Origin: Thysanoteuthis rhombus
Lineage: Eukaryota; Mollusca; Cephalopoda; Oegopsida; Thysanoteuthidae
Direction: 5' to 3'
Length of the DNA: 64,000 nucleotides
Assembly (NCBI GenBank): GCA_963457665.1
Contig: OY735228.1
Coordinates: 1,723,173 to 1,787,172 of the forward strand
The notes beneath the pieces are model-generated. The model did no database searches. It saw nothing but the letters and a program-made list of their open reading frames with translations, and was not told where the DNA came from. The position numbers and the translations under genes were made by a program. How positions within the stretch are numbered: the stretch's first letter is position 1; every line of letters begins with the position of its first letter. Below, piece after piece: positions 10,916 to 22,549 of the stretch.

Positions 10916-12560
10916 GGGATCCAGTTAGTACACACACAAAATGTCATGGGAATGTGTTGTATCGTTCCTGCAGCAGGCTGTCACAGACATACGGACAGAT
11001 ATTTGGTGAATTGTGGAATGTATTTACATGAACAACATGCAAAGGCAAATGAAATAAATGAATGACAATCATAGTGAAGGGTGAGTCCCTTTTGCTCCCA
11101 TTCAAACATGAGCACCCTCTTGCATTCTAACCTTTGTTTAATAAATTCCACTGATGGAGGAGAGAAGGAATGAAAGATATGAGGAGAATTTGAATCACAT
11201 TGCTGTAAGATAATATACTCTCGTTCTTGTGGACAACGAGCATCTTCTTCACCTACTTTGTAAGCAGTGAAACGCCAAAAGGAGTAATAAAATTCAAGAA
11301 CATGTTGAAACAAATAAATCAACAGGTTTTATTGGTGTAAGAAGACACCAGAGAAGAAATGAATGATAATCAGAAAGCATAACGGTTGGTGGTCGTAATA
11401 CATACGAACAATCAGAATAATGAATCGGATTCTTCAGAGATTCATAAATTGCATTGGTATCAATAATAAAACTCAGACTTTTTAACAGCCTGGCCTTTTT
11501 GCTCTTCATTGCCAGAGAATTTAATTAGTTATAGAAGTTTTATACCATCCTTCATATTAACATTGTTATTGTTTCTCTTTGATGATATTGGTTATTGTAA
11601 TCAAGTTTGGTCATTGTCCTTCAATCAACTAGAAGTGACCCGATCCCCAGACACACACGAACCCCCGGCTCCTAAATATTAGACATTTCTCATTTAGCAA
11701 CACATTGACCTTAGCACAATACCCAGAAGGGGGATGGGGGTTAGGGAGAGGATAAGTGTTTTATATCTTATACATTAATGGTCAAAGCAATTAAAGATTT
11801 TACATACACACAGTTGAATTCACTATAACAATTGAGGTATTGAATCTTACTAATGGATGAATGAATAGCTGAAAGCTCTCATTAAAAACCTTTGAGACAG
11901 TTGGTACATACATGAGCCACTTATCAATGGTTCACTTCAACAAAAACAGGGAAGGTTGAGTGCAGGAGAAAATTAGGTAAAAAAACCCAACAAATTCTGG
12001 GTTTGTGATCTTCAATTGACAAGTAGTAAAGATGGATTGCCACATAAGTACATTATATTTGTACAGAGGAAAACAGTTATTATAATCACAAATATTATCA
12101 AACAGTTATTGCTATCGAAATCAGTCATTCCCAAACACTTCATAACAACAGACCATAAACTGTTCAATTTTGATGCCCTTTGCCTATTGTTATTAACCGT
12201 TTTTAAAAAAACGTTTCTCATAAGAACAGGTTCCAAAATGATCACAGTAAGTGGCGTACTTAAATAATATAGGTGGTCGCATATGATAAGTGCCCAATGC
12301 ACCATTAAAAAAAGTTTCCATCATTGTTTTAGAAATACAATGCTCATTTTTTTTCCATTTTGATACTTGAACATACTGCATCATGATTCTGATGTGAGAT
12401 AACTGACTCAATTTTGATCACAAATGATGGGGGAAGGATTGAAACAATGTTATTTAACAAGGGTTGACACATAACGCATAAGTGCTCTATCACTCACACA
12501 CACACACACACATTATTTTTAGCATTATTTAAAAAATGTGGGGTTTCTAAATTCACTCAC
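10916..12560. other. No gene visible; probable intron 3' of the C2 exon
   Basis: Lies immediately downstream, in minus-strand sense, of the C2 exon donor. No complementary-strand codon pattern for the expected LNPxWNEE continuation of a NEDD4-type C2 domain was found here or further left to position 1. Contains an (AC)n run at 12495-12513. Confidence 0.5.
12495..12513. repeat. (AC)n microsatellite
   Basis: About nine AC units, 47 bp left of the C2 exon and inside its downstream intron. Confidence 0.85.
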
Positions 12561-12645
12561 CTTTTTCTTAGTTTTCGTCTGTGTGATATCAATTACTCCA
12601 TTTTCTCTATCTCCTCTGAATAAGGTAATACGAACATAAGGATCA
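12561..12645 (-). CDS. Nedd4: Internal exon of a NEDD4-family HECT E3 ligase: part of the C2 domain
   Basis: The minus strand has a TTTCTTTTCCAG acceptor (complement of 12646-12657), an 85-bp open exon and a GTGAGT donor (complement of 12555-12560). It starts with one base completing a split codon, then reads 28 codons and ends in phase 0. The peptide starts DPYVRITLF and ends NGVIDITQTKTKKK. DPYVR.TL followed by NGV and QTKT.KK is the calcium-loop and following strand region of the N-terminal C2 domain of NEDD4-type ligases, which bind membrane phospholipid and ubiquitinate membrane proteins. The Asp of DPYV is a calcium-loop residue. In known relatives the next residues are LNPxWNEE, so the exon boundary falls at a sensible place. 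Synaptotagmin- and PKC-type C2 domains also carry DPYV and TKT, but fit less well in the middle. Neighbouring exons are not visible, so introns here would be very long. Confidence 0.78.
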
Positions 12646-13287
12646 CTGGAAAAGAAATGAAACAAAAAGACGAATCAGTTGAGGCTTTCCAAGAATTGAA
12701 AAATAAAAATTTAAAAAAAAAAAACAAAATGCAAGAAACAAAGAGTACATATTAAAGACTGGAAGAAAATCACCATCTATGCTGGATTATGAAGGTACGA
12801 GGACAACGACAGTTTGAGCTTCAGAGGATGGCCACTTAGTCTCAATACCAGCACAGTGAATACAGTGTACTGTTTGTATACAGTATTTACTCAAGTACAA
12901 TGCAACCTCTGTATCCTTATCTTTCACCTAAGACTCAACTCCTCCATCCCCGAGTGCCACTAAACAAAATGTCCAGACAGTTTCTGTAAGAGTTTTGAAA
13001 AAAAAAGAAAAAGAAAAAGCACAAATCCATTTCTCACTCGACAACTAGATTTTCCCTCACATTATACATAAGTATGATAGTATTTTAAAAAAATTTTTTT
13101 TTTCATCTGAATGTCTGTCTTATATACCAGCACATATGGTAAACATTTTATATTTCATAGTTATCTCTCAGGAAATGTCAACAAGAAATATGTTCTTATT
13201 CTGAATTGTAACTTGAACTTTTTCGGTTTGTCTTTTCAGAATTAATAAAAAATAAGAAAAAAAAATCAACTTATGTAATGAATGATG
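12646..13287. other. Upstream intron of the C2 exon; nothing recognised
   Basis: The polypyrimidine tract of the acceptor (minus strand) lies at its left end. The rest is AT-rich, with A runs near 12713-12726 and 13000-13015. Confidence 0.55.
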
Positions 13288-13485
13288 TTATTTTTCTCAG
13301 TTTCTAGGTCAATAACAATGGACTTTTCCACTGAAAGGTAATAATTTTGCTGATATAGATAGCTACTAACCACTATTTGAAACATTGAACTCTTCCACTT
13401 GAATTGATTCAGTACTTTCTTTTCTAAACTATATACACAACTACCTTTATTTTAAAATACAGAGAGTTGTAACCAATTTGATGCA
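13288..13485 (+). repeat. Dispersed repeat DR-K, copy 1
   Basis: Matches 30805-30970 in order: TCTCAGT, AACAATGGA, TTTTCCACT, GGTAATAATTTTGCTGATA, then CCACTATTTGAAAC, AACTCTTCCACTT and ATTCAGT. The two copies are diverged but collinear over about 170 bp. Class unknown. Confidence 0.6.
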
Positions 13486-14354
13486 TAAATAATTTATCTA
13501 TTTTACTCATCTAAAAAAGATGTCACAAAAAGTTTGGCTTCTTTTCTAAAGACAAGAACTGAAAGTTCAATGAGGTATCCACTATAAAGTTTAATCGCTA
13601 TTATTCCCAGACCACTTCAACCTGGGTGGAAGATTCCTTTAGATAAGAAACATCTTTGCAAGAAGAAGCATCTTCCCATTAGGTGACTTAAATCTGACTT
13701 GAAACAGCTGAAAAACAATACGGGGAATGACCAACTGACAGAGAGTAAAAAAAAAAATTGTCTCATGAAAATTCAAATATATTTAAAAATTTCTCATGAC
13801 GATTAACTGGTCAACAAATAAAAGTTTGAGCAAATATTTTCCCCTTTCTCTCTTGTCAGCTGATAATAATCCTTCGTTTGTTGTCATGGCTAATATTAAC
13901 TGTTCTATTGACAGTGTCTCTATTTTAAGCTGTTTGCATCTGATCAACAACCACATAGTCAGCAGCAAATTTGACTAACTCACCAAGTCAGTGATAAGAA
14001 TAGATACACTGAAAAATATCACTGTGTGCAACTTATTTTTTGTTCCTTGGTAATGTGATTTTTTTTTTCTAATTGATCGTGTATAGAAAGTACAGAGAAC
14101 ATCAGATAACTGAGCTTTTCCAATGATGATTCAATATCTACTGATTTTTAATGGGACATCAGGAAAATTTTCACTTTTTTTAATCACATAACGTAAGAAA
14201 AACTATCGATTTCCAAATGAAATTATGAATTACCGCCTCCTGTATATGCTCATTTTCATCACGTAAATTTAGCATAAACTTATAAAGAAAATTGAACCCT
14301 CAACTGAAAACAGAGTGGTAATCCACCCCAAATAAACAATTTCACTACTTATTG

Positions 14355-14356
<2 letters not shown>
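13486..14356. other. No gene visible
   Basis: Short overlapping open frames at 13783-13978 are not splice-flanked and have no recognisable protein. Around 14258-14320 a weak match to the central DR-A blocks may be a very old fragment. Confidence 0.5.

Positions 14357-14402
<46 letters not shown>
14357..14402 (+). repeat. (GT)23 microsatellite
   Basis: Uninterrupted GT dinucleotides over 46 bp. The apparent Cys-Val protein frames through it are artefacts. Confidence 0.97.
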
Positions 14403-14403
<1 letters not shown>

Positions 14404-15214
14404 TGGGTGTTGCTACTCACATTTTTGGAGCTACAAGCTTGAGAAATTTGTACGAGAGCACCACGAGAGACCATCCAAAAATATTTTTTTCTTTTTTCGG
14501 ATTTCTATGGTCATCTTGGGACAAACATTGCCGGAATCTTACACTGGTATTTTTTTTTTTTTTTAGATAATTTTGAATAGAAGATTTATTTTTGGTATAA
14601 TTTTTCAGATAATTAGTTCTGGCACAGGTGTGGGCTACGGTGATTTATCTCTGCATGGTATGGATATGCTGTGTAAGTCGATGCTGGTTCAGTAGAAGAG
14701 GAAGACAAGAGACATCATAAGTTAAGTAGGAAGAAGAAACTAAGAGATATCCCGCACCAAACTTGGAAGACAAGAATCTGATCTGGGCATCTGGAATGTT
14801 GAATTAGTTTTGGTCTGAGTTTATAGGAACCAAGATGCAAAAGAATGTAATATCAACACCATCAATTAACCCATTACCTGTTGCAGGTACCAAACAGTAA
14901 TGGATATCCACTGCAAGATATTAAAAGCTTCATCCCATTGCAAGATAAAAGTCTTTATCAATTGCAATTGAGTTTTATTCAGAAGATCTCAAATGATCGA
15001 AATTCCGGTCTGCTTTTTTGTCCTTTTAATTTTGATTTGTTGCAAAGAAATCATGTGTATTACGTTAATTAATTATAAATTGAAAACATTTAATATTCTA
15101 GTCCTATCATGTCTTTTGATGAAATTCTGTTTTTATTCATGGTTTACTGGATGAGGGGCTGATGATACACGTAGAACAATTTAGGATCCACCCATCAACC
15201 AAATTGCTCTATCT
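14403..15214. other. No gene visible
   Basis: T runs at about 14549-14564. A local near-duplication lies around 14878-14960, where two 'gcaagata' blocks occur. No exon candidate. Confidence 0.5.
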
Positions 15215-15345
15215 TGGAGGACTCTTGCACACCGATTAGTGTCCTAATCTTGGTTGTTATGGTCACAACATTTTGGGCTTCTTTCTGTGTCGGCACTTGT
15301 TGATAACCTGTGATTTCCAACCAAAACTCATTTTATTCTAATGTT
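15215..15345 (-). repeat. Single arm of foldback family FB-2
   Basis: The plus strand shows TAGTGTCCTAATCTTGG, GTTATGGTCACAACATTTTG, GCTTCTTTCTG and ATAACCTGTGATTTCC. These match in order the left arm of the inverted element at 45570-45834. Only one arm is present. Confidence 0.6.
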
Positions 15346-15689
15346 GATTGTTCAGGCTAGAGGATATCTCATATCAGTTAATTATTCCTGGTTTGTTTGT
15401 CTTTGTGATGCCACTTGTCTACCCCTTTCACCGAACCAGAGTATGTAACTTTTTTGCACCAACTAATCATATATACATATGAGTGTATGTGTTCATATAT
15501 ATGAGTGTACATGTTCATGTGAGTGACTGAGAATGTGTGCATGAGTGTATACATATGTGCGTTTTGAAATCGTGTATACGCATGTGTTTTGGTATTCTCG
15601 TATAAGTATGTATGTAGTATATGCTTGTAGACATGTGTGTTTGAAATATAAGTGTCAGTGAGTATGTATATGCTTGTATTTGTACTAGC

Positions 15690-15718
15690 ATGTACATCTA
15701 TATATATATATATGTATG
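15690..15718. repeat. AT-rich microsatellite within a GT/AT-rich tract
   Basis: A run of TATATATATA embedded in a 15470-15720 stretch made of TGTATG/TATATG-like words, probably a degraded microsatellite. The 147-aa minus-strand frame across it has low-complexity His/Thr/Tyr composition and is not a gene. Confidence 0.65.
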
Positions 15719-16477
15719 TGAGCCTTTCTTCTCTCTTACTCATATTTCCATCTATTAAAGACACACCAGAACTGAGGCAGAAATCAAAAATTGAAAAAAA
15801 AAAAAAACAAACTGAAAACAATGGAAGTTGATGTTGGAAGGCAGTGACTGCATATTCTTCAAGTCTTGAACTGTTAAGTTACTTTCAATCCAGGAGTCAC
15901 TTCTCTCATTGGTTTTTCTCACTTGTCCTGCCGTGTAAGGTCAGGATTGATCTTCTTTTGGGTTAACGGAGGTGATGATCTCAAACGTTCCCAATTTGAC
16001 TGCTGGCCAGAAATGAGTGGTGCCCTCTCAACAAACTGAGAACAGAAATTCGGAAGACAGAAGAGTCAAGTGGGGTTTGTAGATGAGTAAATTCTGTGAG
16101 CGTGGTGGAACAAGTGCAAAGCATTGAACATGTTCTGCTAAATTACCCATTCTCACCTGATTTGGCCAATGCTGACCCACTAAATCAAACAGAACAAGCT
16201 ATAAGTGGATCAGGAATCAGTTTTACTCATTTTGACAAACCCATCATGGATTCCATGAACTGATGCCATGAAGAGATATCCAAATGTTTCCAGTTCTGTA
16301 TGCAAATCACTGGAATGAACCTGCTTTTTACAATTTGACGATCATTGATGTTCAGATTCAAATACAAAAATTTTGTCTTTTCATTTGACTTACTCATAGC
16401 AAACTACAATGATTGTTTTTTTCAAATATAACTAACGATTCTCATGATTGAAAAGTCTTCATAAAAAAAAGAAAAAA
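15719..16477. other. No gene visible
   Basis: No recognised repeat block or splice-flanked frame. An A run is at about 15795-15808. Confidence 0.5.
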
Positions 16478-16916
16478 CAGGTCTGGTTAGTCACCAAGAA
16501 GAAACCATCACGAGACCAACTTCTCTTTGCAGCATGCCATGTTGGAGGTGATTGATTAAAAAAAGGTGATCAATGAATAAGTTATATGGCTCACCATTTG
16601 TTGGGCAGTGATCACTAAAAAAGTTGGAATTTTCAGAAAATAACAAAAAACAAGCACAAATACCATCAGACACAAACTAAAAATACAAATTACCATAAAT
16701 GTACATAGCAAATTGCCCCCCCGCCCCCCCAATTTATTTTGAGGAGGAACTTTTGACAACGTAAAAAAAAACATTTTTTCTTGACATAAGGAGTAAATTT
16801 TTACATTTTCAGCCCTCAAGCTCCGATGGTGTAGCCTGCATGCAAGATACATATATAGCCAGTCAGATCAACTTAGAAACTGAAGAAACCTTCTATATTG
16901 GTGCTGATAGTTTTGG
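16478..16916 (+). repeat. Dispersed repeat DR-A, full-length copy
   Basis: CAGGTCTGGTTAGTCACC start, GTGATCAATGAATAAGTTA, TTTGTTGGGCAGTGATCACT, TTTTGAGGAGGAACTTTTG, CAGCCCTCAAGCTCCGATGG and a GATAGTTTTGG end. This is one of the best preserved copies. The region between the two halves has a C-rich run at 16717-16731. Confidence 0.85.
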
Positions 16917-17226
16917 TTGACGGCAATTCATATGCTCATGCTAAAGTTATCCCAGGCAACACTGGGTATCCTTTTCTCTATCTACTATTCGACTAATTCT
17001 CTGTTCAGATTTCTCATGAAAATCATAAGGTGGGAAATAGAAACGGAAGCACCTGACAACTCTTGGAGAATCTGGCTCATCTGACCAAACCAATAAAAAT
17101 ATCAAGATCAATTAAAAACCTCTGATTGATGGCAAGGTGGGGGGGGCAGAGGGACTGGTGCCAGTAAGAATGGAAACTGGGCCAACTTCCTGATTGGTTG
17201 GAAGGGGAGGAGCAACTTGCTTGCAA

Positions 17227-17261
17227 GGGGCGGCTGGGGGGATGGGGTTGAGGTAGGGGGG
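17227..17261 (+). other. G-tract cluster with quadruplex potential
   Basis: G4-CGGCT-G6-AT-G4-TTGAGGTA-G6 fits a four-run quadruplex pattern. It lies in a G-rich 17135-17275 patch on the plus strand. Confidence 0.55.
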
Positions 17262-18161
17262 AGCAGAAGAGAAGCAGAGAGGCAAAACATTTCCTGCTCA
17301 GTAAATAAAACAATAACCTGAATTATTCATTGCTTATTAGATAATTCTCACATTTGTATCTCGGTATCTGGGTTGGTCATTTTTCTCTTCCTTCGGCTAA
17401 CTGATTCAGAGAGTAAGAGACCTGATAGTTTTGTGTTGAAGAATGATTCACAGTGCAGATTGAGAAGCTTTTCCACAAGTAAAGAGCAGAGTCAAGGGTA
17501 GGAAGGTATACTTGAAAAAAAAAAAAGGTAATTCATATTCACAGTCAATAATAGAACAACAGTAACATAAAAATTTGAAGTCACATGAAAAAATTCTATC
17601 GGAGAATGAACATAGAATGAATTATATTAATGACATCACTGGCATTTTCCACGGGGAAACATTTGGAATGGAGTAAAGAAACATCTAGTTTCAGGAGAAT
17701 CTAGTTGTTATTAATAAACCCGTTAAAATAAGACCCAAAGAAAAAAAAAAAAAAAAAATTTCTCAAAAGTGGTCAAGTTTAATACTGATGCCAATTTTCA
17801 ATTCTGTAGACAAAATGGTATGGCCAAGAGCACTGAAACAAACAAACAAGCACACAAACATACCTACACGCATATAAAAACAGATGCAACTCTTTTGCCA
17901 TCTTTGATGGCTATGTTTCGCTGCGTCTTTTGTACGGACAGAAAATTTAACTAATTTATTGTTCAATTATTGTTTGATCAGGAATGTAGAATGAATACAA
18001 TTACCAAACTGACTATCATTTGTTACTATTATTCTTCAGTTGAGAATCACCAAGCTTTTTGCATTCTTCAAGTTAGTATATTTTAGGGGTACTTTAAAAC
18101 AAAACCTCTTGCGACAATGTTTCTGCTACTTCAGTCACATACAAATTAGACTTTAACAATA
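17262..18161. other. No gene visible
   Basis: AT-rich, with A runs near 17515-17526 and 17741-17758. No exon candidate or family match. Confidence 0.5.
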
Positions 18162-18310
18162 ATATATAAGCCAGACTATCAGAAAAATGGTTTACAATGG
18201 TATTTGGAGGATTACCACTCACTGAAATTCATCTGATATCAAGCTCCAGAGGACAGTCCTTTGGTTATAATACCATAACATTGGACGCATTGTAATATTT
18301 GCATATTTTT
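18162..18310 (+). repeat. Dispersed repeat DR-L, copy 2
   Basis: Contains AGACTATCAGAAAAATGG, TTTACAATGGTATTTGGAGG, CAAGCTCCAGAGG and ACATTGGACGCATTGTAATA, collinear with 62688-62832. Confidence 0.6.
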
Positions 18311-18582
18311 TTAAAAATAATTCTCAGTTTTGTAAATCTGCGAATACGAAATTTTACAAAAAAAAAAATACAGGTTTGTTGGCATTACATTGGATTTAGC
18401 AACTGAATTGAGCTGCATATTATTTCATAGAAATGGGAGAATTGGAAATTATATTATAATGATTTCAATCAATCATCATCATTCTGATTAAGGAAAACTA
18501 TGTTTCAATTATCATCTAAAACTTTGTGGAGAAATTAACATTCTTAACATTCAGACATCTGAATCTCTGCACAATTTTCTGC

Positions 18583-18766
18583 GCATCTTTGATGTTATCA
18601 TCACACCATTTCAGCCGATCCATTCTTCAGCCCTCATCATATATTCAAGAAAAGAGGCAAACCTTGTTTTTTTTTCCAACCCAGGTTTGCATCTTTCCTC
18701 GAATTAAACGCCATATGAAGTCTGAAGAATAGATCAGCTCAGACATTGTATTGACATTAAAAATAT
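18583..18766. repeat. Foldback element FB-1 (two inverted arms)
   Basis: The left arm (18583-18660, minus sense) reads GCCTCTTTTCTTGAATAT ... GGCTGAAGAATGGATCGGCT GAAATG. The right arm (18686-18766, plus sense) reads GCATCTTTCCTCGAATTAA ... TCTGAAGAATAGATCAGCTC. The arms are inverted relatives separated by about 25 bp. A third, single arm is at 44568-44648. No coding sequence. Confidence 0.6.
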
Positions 18767-18923
18767 GCGAAGAAGTGATTCAATTATCCGAACAAAATTT
18801 GGAATATCTTATATACAAAAAAAAATTGAAAGAGTTAGGTCAATTGATTCTAATTGTTTGCACTTTGTTTTATATTAAGAAATAACAACATGATTCAAAT
18901 TGAAGAGGAGAAAAAATACTAAT

Positions 18924-19190
18924 CAGGTCTGGTTAATTACTCATTAGAAACTTGTGTGACCATCTTTTGGCAGCATGTATTGAGGAAATGCTCAATTAAG
19001 AAATTGGAAAAATGGATGAATAGGTTACTTCTCCCATCTTTTGTTGGGCAGTGATCAATAAAGAATTTTTTTTTTTAGAGATAAGGAGTGAATGTTCAAA
19101 TTTTCAGCCCTCTAGCTCCATTTGTGTGACTGTATACATGATAAATACATAAACAGCAAGCAAGACTGACTAGAGAACTGAAGAGACTTC
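18924..19190 (+). repeat. Dispersed repeat DR-A, internally deleted copy
   Basis: Starts CAGGTCTGGTTAATTACTCA, has TTTTGTTGGGCAGTGATCA, then jumps directly to GAGATAAGGAGTGAATGTTC and CAGCCCTCTAGCTCCA. About 150 bp of the consensus middle is missing. Confidence 0.8.
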
Positions 19191-19329
19191 CCGAAATCGG
19201 GATGTTTGTGGGGTTTGTTTATTACTGTAGACTCATCGTAGAACACTGCGTCATCACCGCAAAAGCAATGGCTGGGTGATGCTGCTGTAGTTTGTGGCAG
19301 GGGAGGGTCACTAGCCACACGCCCAACCC

Positions 19330-19541
19330 TCATCCTTTACCCAGGCTTTCAAGTTGGACTGCCTTACAGACTTAATGAGCTCCAAGTACCCAGCTATTTA
19401 CCTATAGCTGAGGGGAGGAGTGGATTCATGCCTTTACTAAGGCGTCAGTTCAAAGTAGACGTGAGCAACCTTGCCCAAACCTTGAACCTGGGATGTGGAT
19501 TCTGTTTTCCATACCAGTAACCGTTACGCCATGCAACACCT
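19330..19541 (-). repeat. tRNA-derived SINE, family B
   Basis: On the minus strand the head GCGTAACGGTTACTGG and a B-box-like block (complement of GAACCTGGGATG) are followed by AGTAAAGGCATGAATCC and AGCTATAGGTAAATAGC, then a tail with a GGGTAAAGGATG end. Same order as the 3520-3775 copy, with a different far tail. Confidence 0.7.
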
Positions 19542-19682
19542 CTGAAATTCAAATAACCAATTGGAAATTGGTTCCAGATCTTGAACAGCTCTACGTGTTC
19601 AAGCATGTACACGAATCACTCGTCTAGTGTAAAAGCACTCAACATATTTGCACAAGTGATTCAGAAGTGGGGCTTCGGAAAA

Positions 19683-19790
19683 AAGGTGTCGGGGTATGGG
19701 GTGCAAATAGAATCAATACTCTATTTGCAAGACAAGCGTGTAACCGGGAGTCAGAAGGTTCAATCCCTGATGCAAGGCAGAGGAAAAATT
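19683..19790 (+). repeat. Possible tRNA-like SINE head
   Basis: GCAAGACAAGCGTGTAACCG followed by AAGGTTCAATCCCTG at 19757-19771 resembles an anticodon arm plus a good B box (GGTTCAATCC). The A box is poor. Probably a decayed tRNA-derived SINE head. Confidence 0.35.
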
Positions 19791-20130
19791 AGATTCTAAT
19801 AGATGGCGGAAAATCCATTGGAAAATGATGGACAACATGGGAGGATATTGGAAATGCGTCTCTGCACAGAAACAGAGAAAGGACGAAAGATGATGACTAT
19901 CGATGACATTAGTCAGCTCGTAGATGAGAAGATTCCATTTCATGTTTCAAATTCAATCGATATCTCTCATTTGATTTGATTGGCTGATTTTAGCTATAGC
20001 ACCATTTATAGAATCTGATTGATGATATCAGCTCCAGGGGCGATTCTAGATTTTGAGCAGGGAGGGGGGTGCGAAATGTGAAAATTTATATTTAAAAATA
20101 AATACGAGAAAAAGTTTTTTTAAATTCAAA

Positions 20131-20378
20131 ATGTTGGTGTCCCCTTTTGGAATACATATGTCCTCTTTCAAAAAACATGTGCCACACTTTCAGAACGCGC
20201 ACATCCCCTTTCAAAATTCATATTCCCTTTCAGAAAACACCTCCCTTTCAAGTATGCACGTGTCACCTTCCAACACACATGTCCCTTTTCAGAACGCACA
20301 TGTACCCTTTCAGAATGCATGAAACACTGTCTAACACACATGTCCCCTTTCAGAATGCACAAGTCTCCTTCCATAAGT
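20131..20378 (+). repeat. Degenerate minisatellite, about 22-23 bp unit
   Basis: About ten imperfect units built on AACACACATGTCCCCTTTCA and similar words, such as AGAACGCACATGTACCCTTT. The low-complexity frames reading PFQNAHVPFQN come from the repeat and are not evidence for a protein. Confidence 0.8.
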
Positions 20379-20940
20379 CAGTCTGACTTCATTTAAGCAG
20401 ATCGGCTGCATATGCAAAGGTTTTATGGACAACAAAAATATCAGCAACACACGAAGTCAGAAGAGGCTTAAAAGAGGTTAATAGCTTTCAATGGAAGAAA
20501 AAATTAAAAAAAAATACTCATGTCCTATGGAAGTCTTTCATAGTAGAAATATTAATATTAAATGGCTTGACTGTTGAAGAGAAAGGCTTCTTTGTTGTTA
20601 TTTTCTCATTTGAATAATAGCATCTTTTATAACACTTCCATCAACTGATATTTTATCTGTTAGTATTGGACATCCAAAATATGGAGTTTCAAAGAATCTA
20701 GGTTATAACATTTTATGGCCTTACGGCAAATAAATGAGGTTGTTAGTTAGAAACACAATTCTCTGAGGGTTATCGCTACAAAAGGTAACTGTTGAAAAAA
20801 AATGTCCTACATTTGTGAACAAAGTTAAATAAGTAATGCACACTCAAAAGATACAATCAGTGACAAAAATTTGCCATAATATTGATAAGAACAATAAAGA
20901 CAAGGGTGAAATTTGAATACTTAACATATACAAAATGCGA

Positions 20941-20967
20941 CGTGTGTGTGTGTGTGTGTGTATATAT
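20941..20967 (+). repeat. (GT)n-(AT)n microsatellite
   Basis: About ten GT units followed by TATATATG. Confidence 0.9.
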
Positions 20968-20997
20968 GTTTGTGAATAACACGATGGCTCACATAGA

Positions 20998-21165
20998 TAC
21001 AACACGCTGATCAAAGACGGAAGTGCCAGGGAGCGAAACTCTGATCTTAAGTTTGGTGTAGAGATACTACACTTTGATCCTAGGCAGAGTGCACTCTAAT
21101 CCTAGGTGGAAGCGTTGATACATATATGAATAATCCCATCAATTTTATGGGTACTAGGCTAGTTC
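20998..21165 (+). repeat. Dispersed repeat DR-G, copy 1
   Basis: Built of sub-repeats around GAGATACTACACTTTGATCC and TAGGCAGAGTGCACTCTAAT. It ends GATACATATATGAATAATCC, then TGGGTACTAGGCTAG. Other copies lie at 23530-23712 and 35432-35885. Confidence 0.65.
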
Positions 21166-22432
21166 GCTGAATAATGAAAACTTCAGACCATACTAATAGG
21201 AAAATATGTGAATATTTGACAGAAAAGTCATCTATGCTATACTGCTCTAATCCGGTGCTTTGTGGTCTGGCGATTCCCATAGTCTGGCACATTTTGAATT
21301 TGCCATCAGAGTTGTCTGATTCAGTGAACCCTATTTCAGCAGTTTATAAACCAATTCCTTGAACAGAGTGGGTAAAAAACTTAGAAACCTCAATTTAACA
21401 AATTTCAAAGTTTATTTCAGCATGAAACTAAGCATATGTTTATTAATTTTTTTCTGAATCTCATGACATATTTCTAATATTGTAAAACCAATTAAAAAGC
21501 ATAAGCAAATAAAAATAATTTTCATTCATTATAATTCTTTTATATCATAATTTTAATTAACTACCATAAAATTACTTTTTCTGTTTTGCAACATTTTCTA
21601 TGGTTTAGTGATGGTTAAGTCCCAAGGTTGCCAGATTTAAGAGATACAACTCTATTGGAATTAGAAGACAAAAAATCAACTGCTATTCTCTTCTTCACAG
21701 GTAAAACCTACAAAGAAGAAGATTTATGAAGAGGTGAATACAAATCTGACTGCCTTGACAGTTTAAAATGCGTGAGTACTTCATATTTTACAAGTAAATT
21801 TTTCTACAAGTGAATGAGAATCCTGACAGCAGCAGGCATGAGATATCAAAGATTCATCCTAAGCCAAGACACTAACTCATGAGATTGAATCGGCTGATTG
21901 AAAAGCACTACTCCATTGTCTTTTTTGTAATGTCGAAAGAAGTCAATATTTTTTTCTGACTTGACACGACACAAAAATAATTTTGTTTTCCTTCCAAAAT
22001 CCAGAGTGCAATACGACCGTCATAAAAATTACTTGGTAACAAAATTGCATTATTTCTTGGCTAAAATAGGCAAAGCTTCAAATTATTGCTATTAAGTCCA
22101 AAATTTGAAACCCGTTATCTCTGACTTTCATCCTTTCAAAAGCAATGAAAATAGGTGCCAGGGATAGAGCGTGGGTAGGGGTAAGACTGCAGGCTGAGGC
22201 AGAGGCCGGTGGAAGTAGTCGATGAGATCAGGCTTACGTCATTTCTCCAAAGAGAATCAATGAGGGAAGCCAATTCAGTCAGCTTTAAAATTTCTGAATG
22301 GTTGGCCATGGCAATCATATAGGAAAGGAAAATGGTGAGCGGGATGCTCTAAATATTATGTATTATCTAAGCTGAATAAGGCGATCTTTTGATTATTGCT
22401 AGCCAACAAACAAAAAGTCATTCTACAATAAT
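21166..22432. other. No gene visible
   Basis: AT-rich, with no family match, exon candidate or protein similarity recognised. Confidence 0.5.
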
Positions 22433-22549
22433 ACACACACACATATATATATATATATACATATATATATAACACTCCCTCCATTAAGGTTGAGCAAAAA
22501 AGTGATTCTACAATAATCCATACACACACACACACACACACATATATAA
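22433..22549. repeat. Cluster of (CA)n and (TA)n microsatellites
   Basis: ACACACACACATATATATAT runs at 22433-22472 and again at 22521-22549. They are separated by two similar stretches: TAACACTCCCTCCATTAAGG and TAACGCTCCCTTCTTTCGGG follow the two runs. The array is therefore a local duplication of a microsatellite with its flank. Confidence 0.75.

Noticed and set aside
14352..14570. Cys-Val repeat protein frames
   Set aside because: Translation of the (GT)23 microsatellite.
15378..15821. 147-residue minus-strand open frame
   Set aside because: His/Thr/Tyr low complexity from TGTATG-type repeats, no homology.
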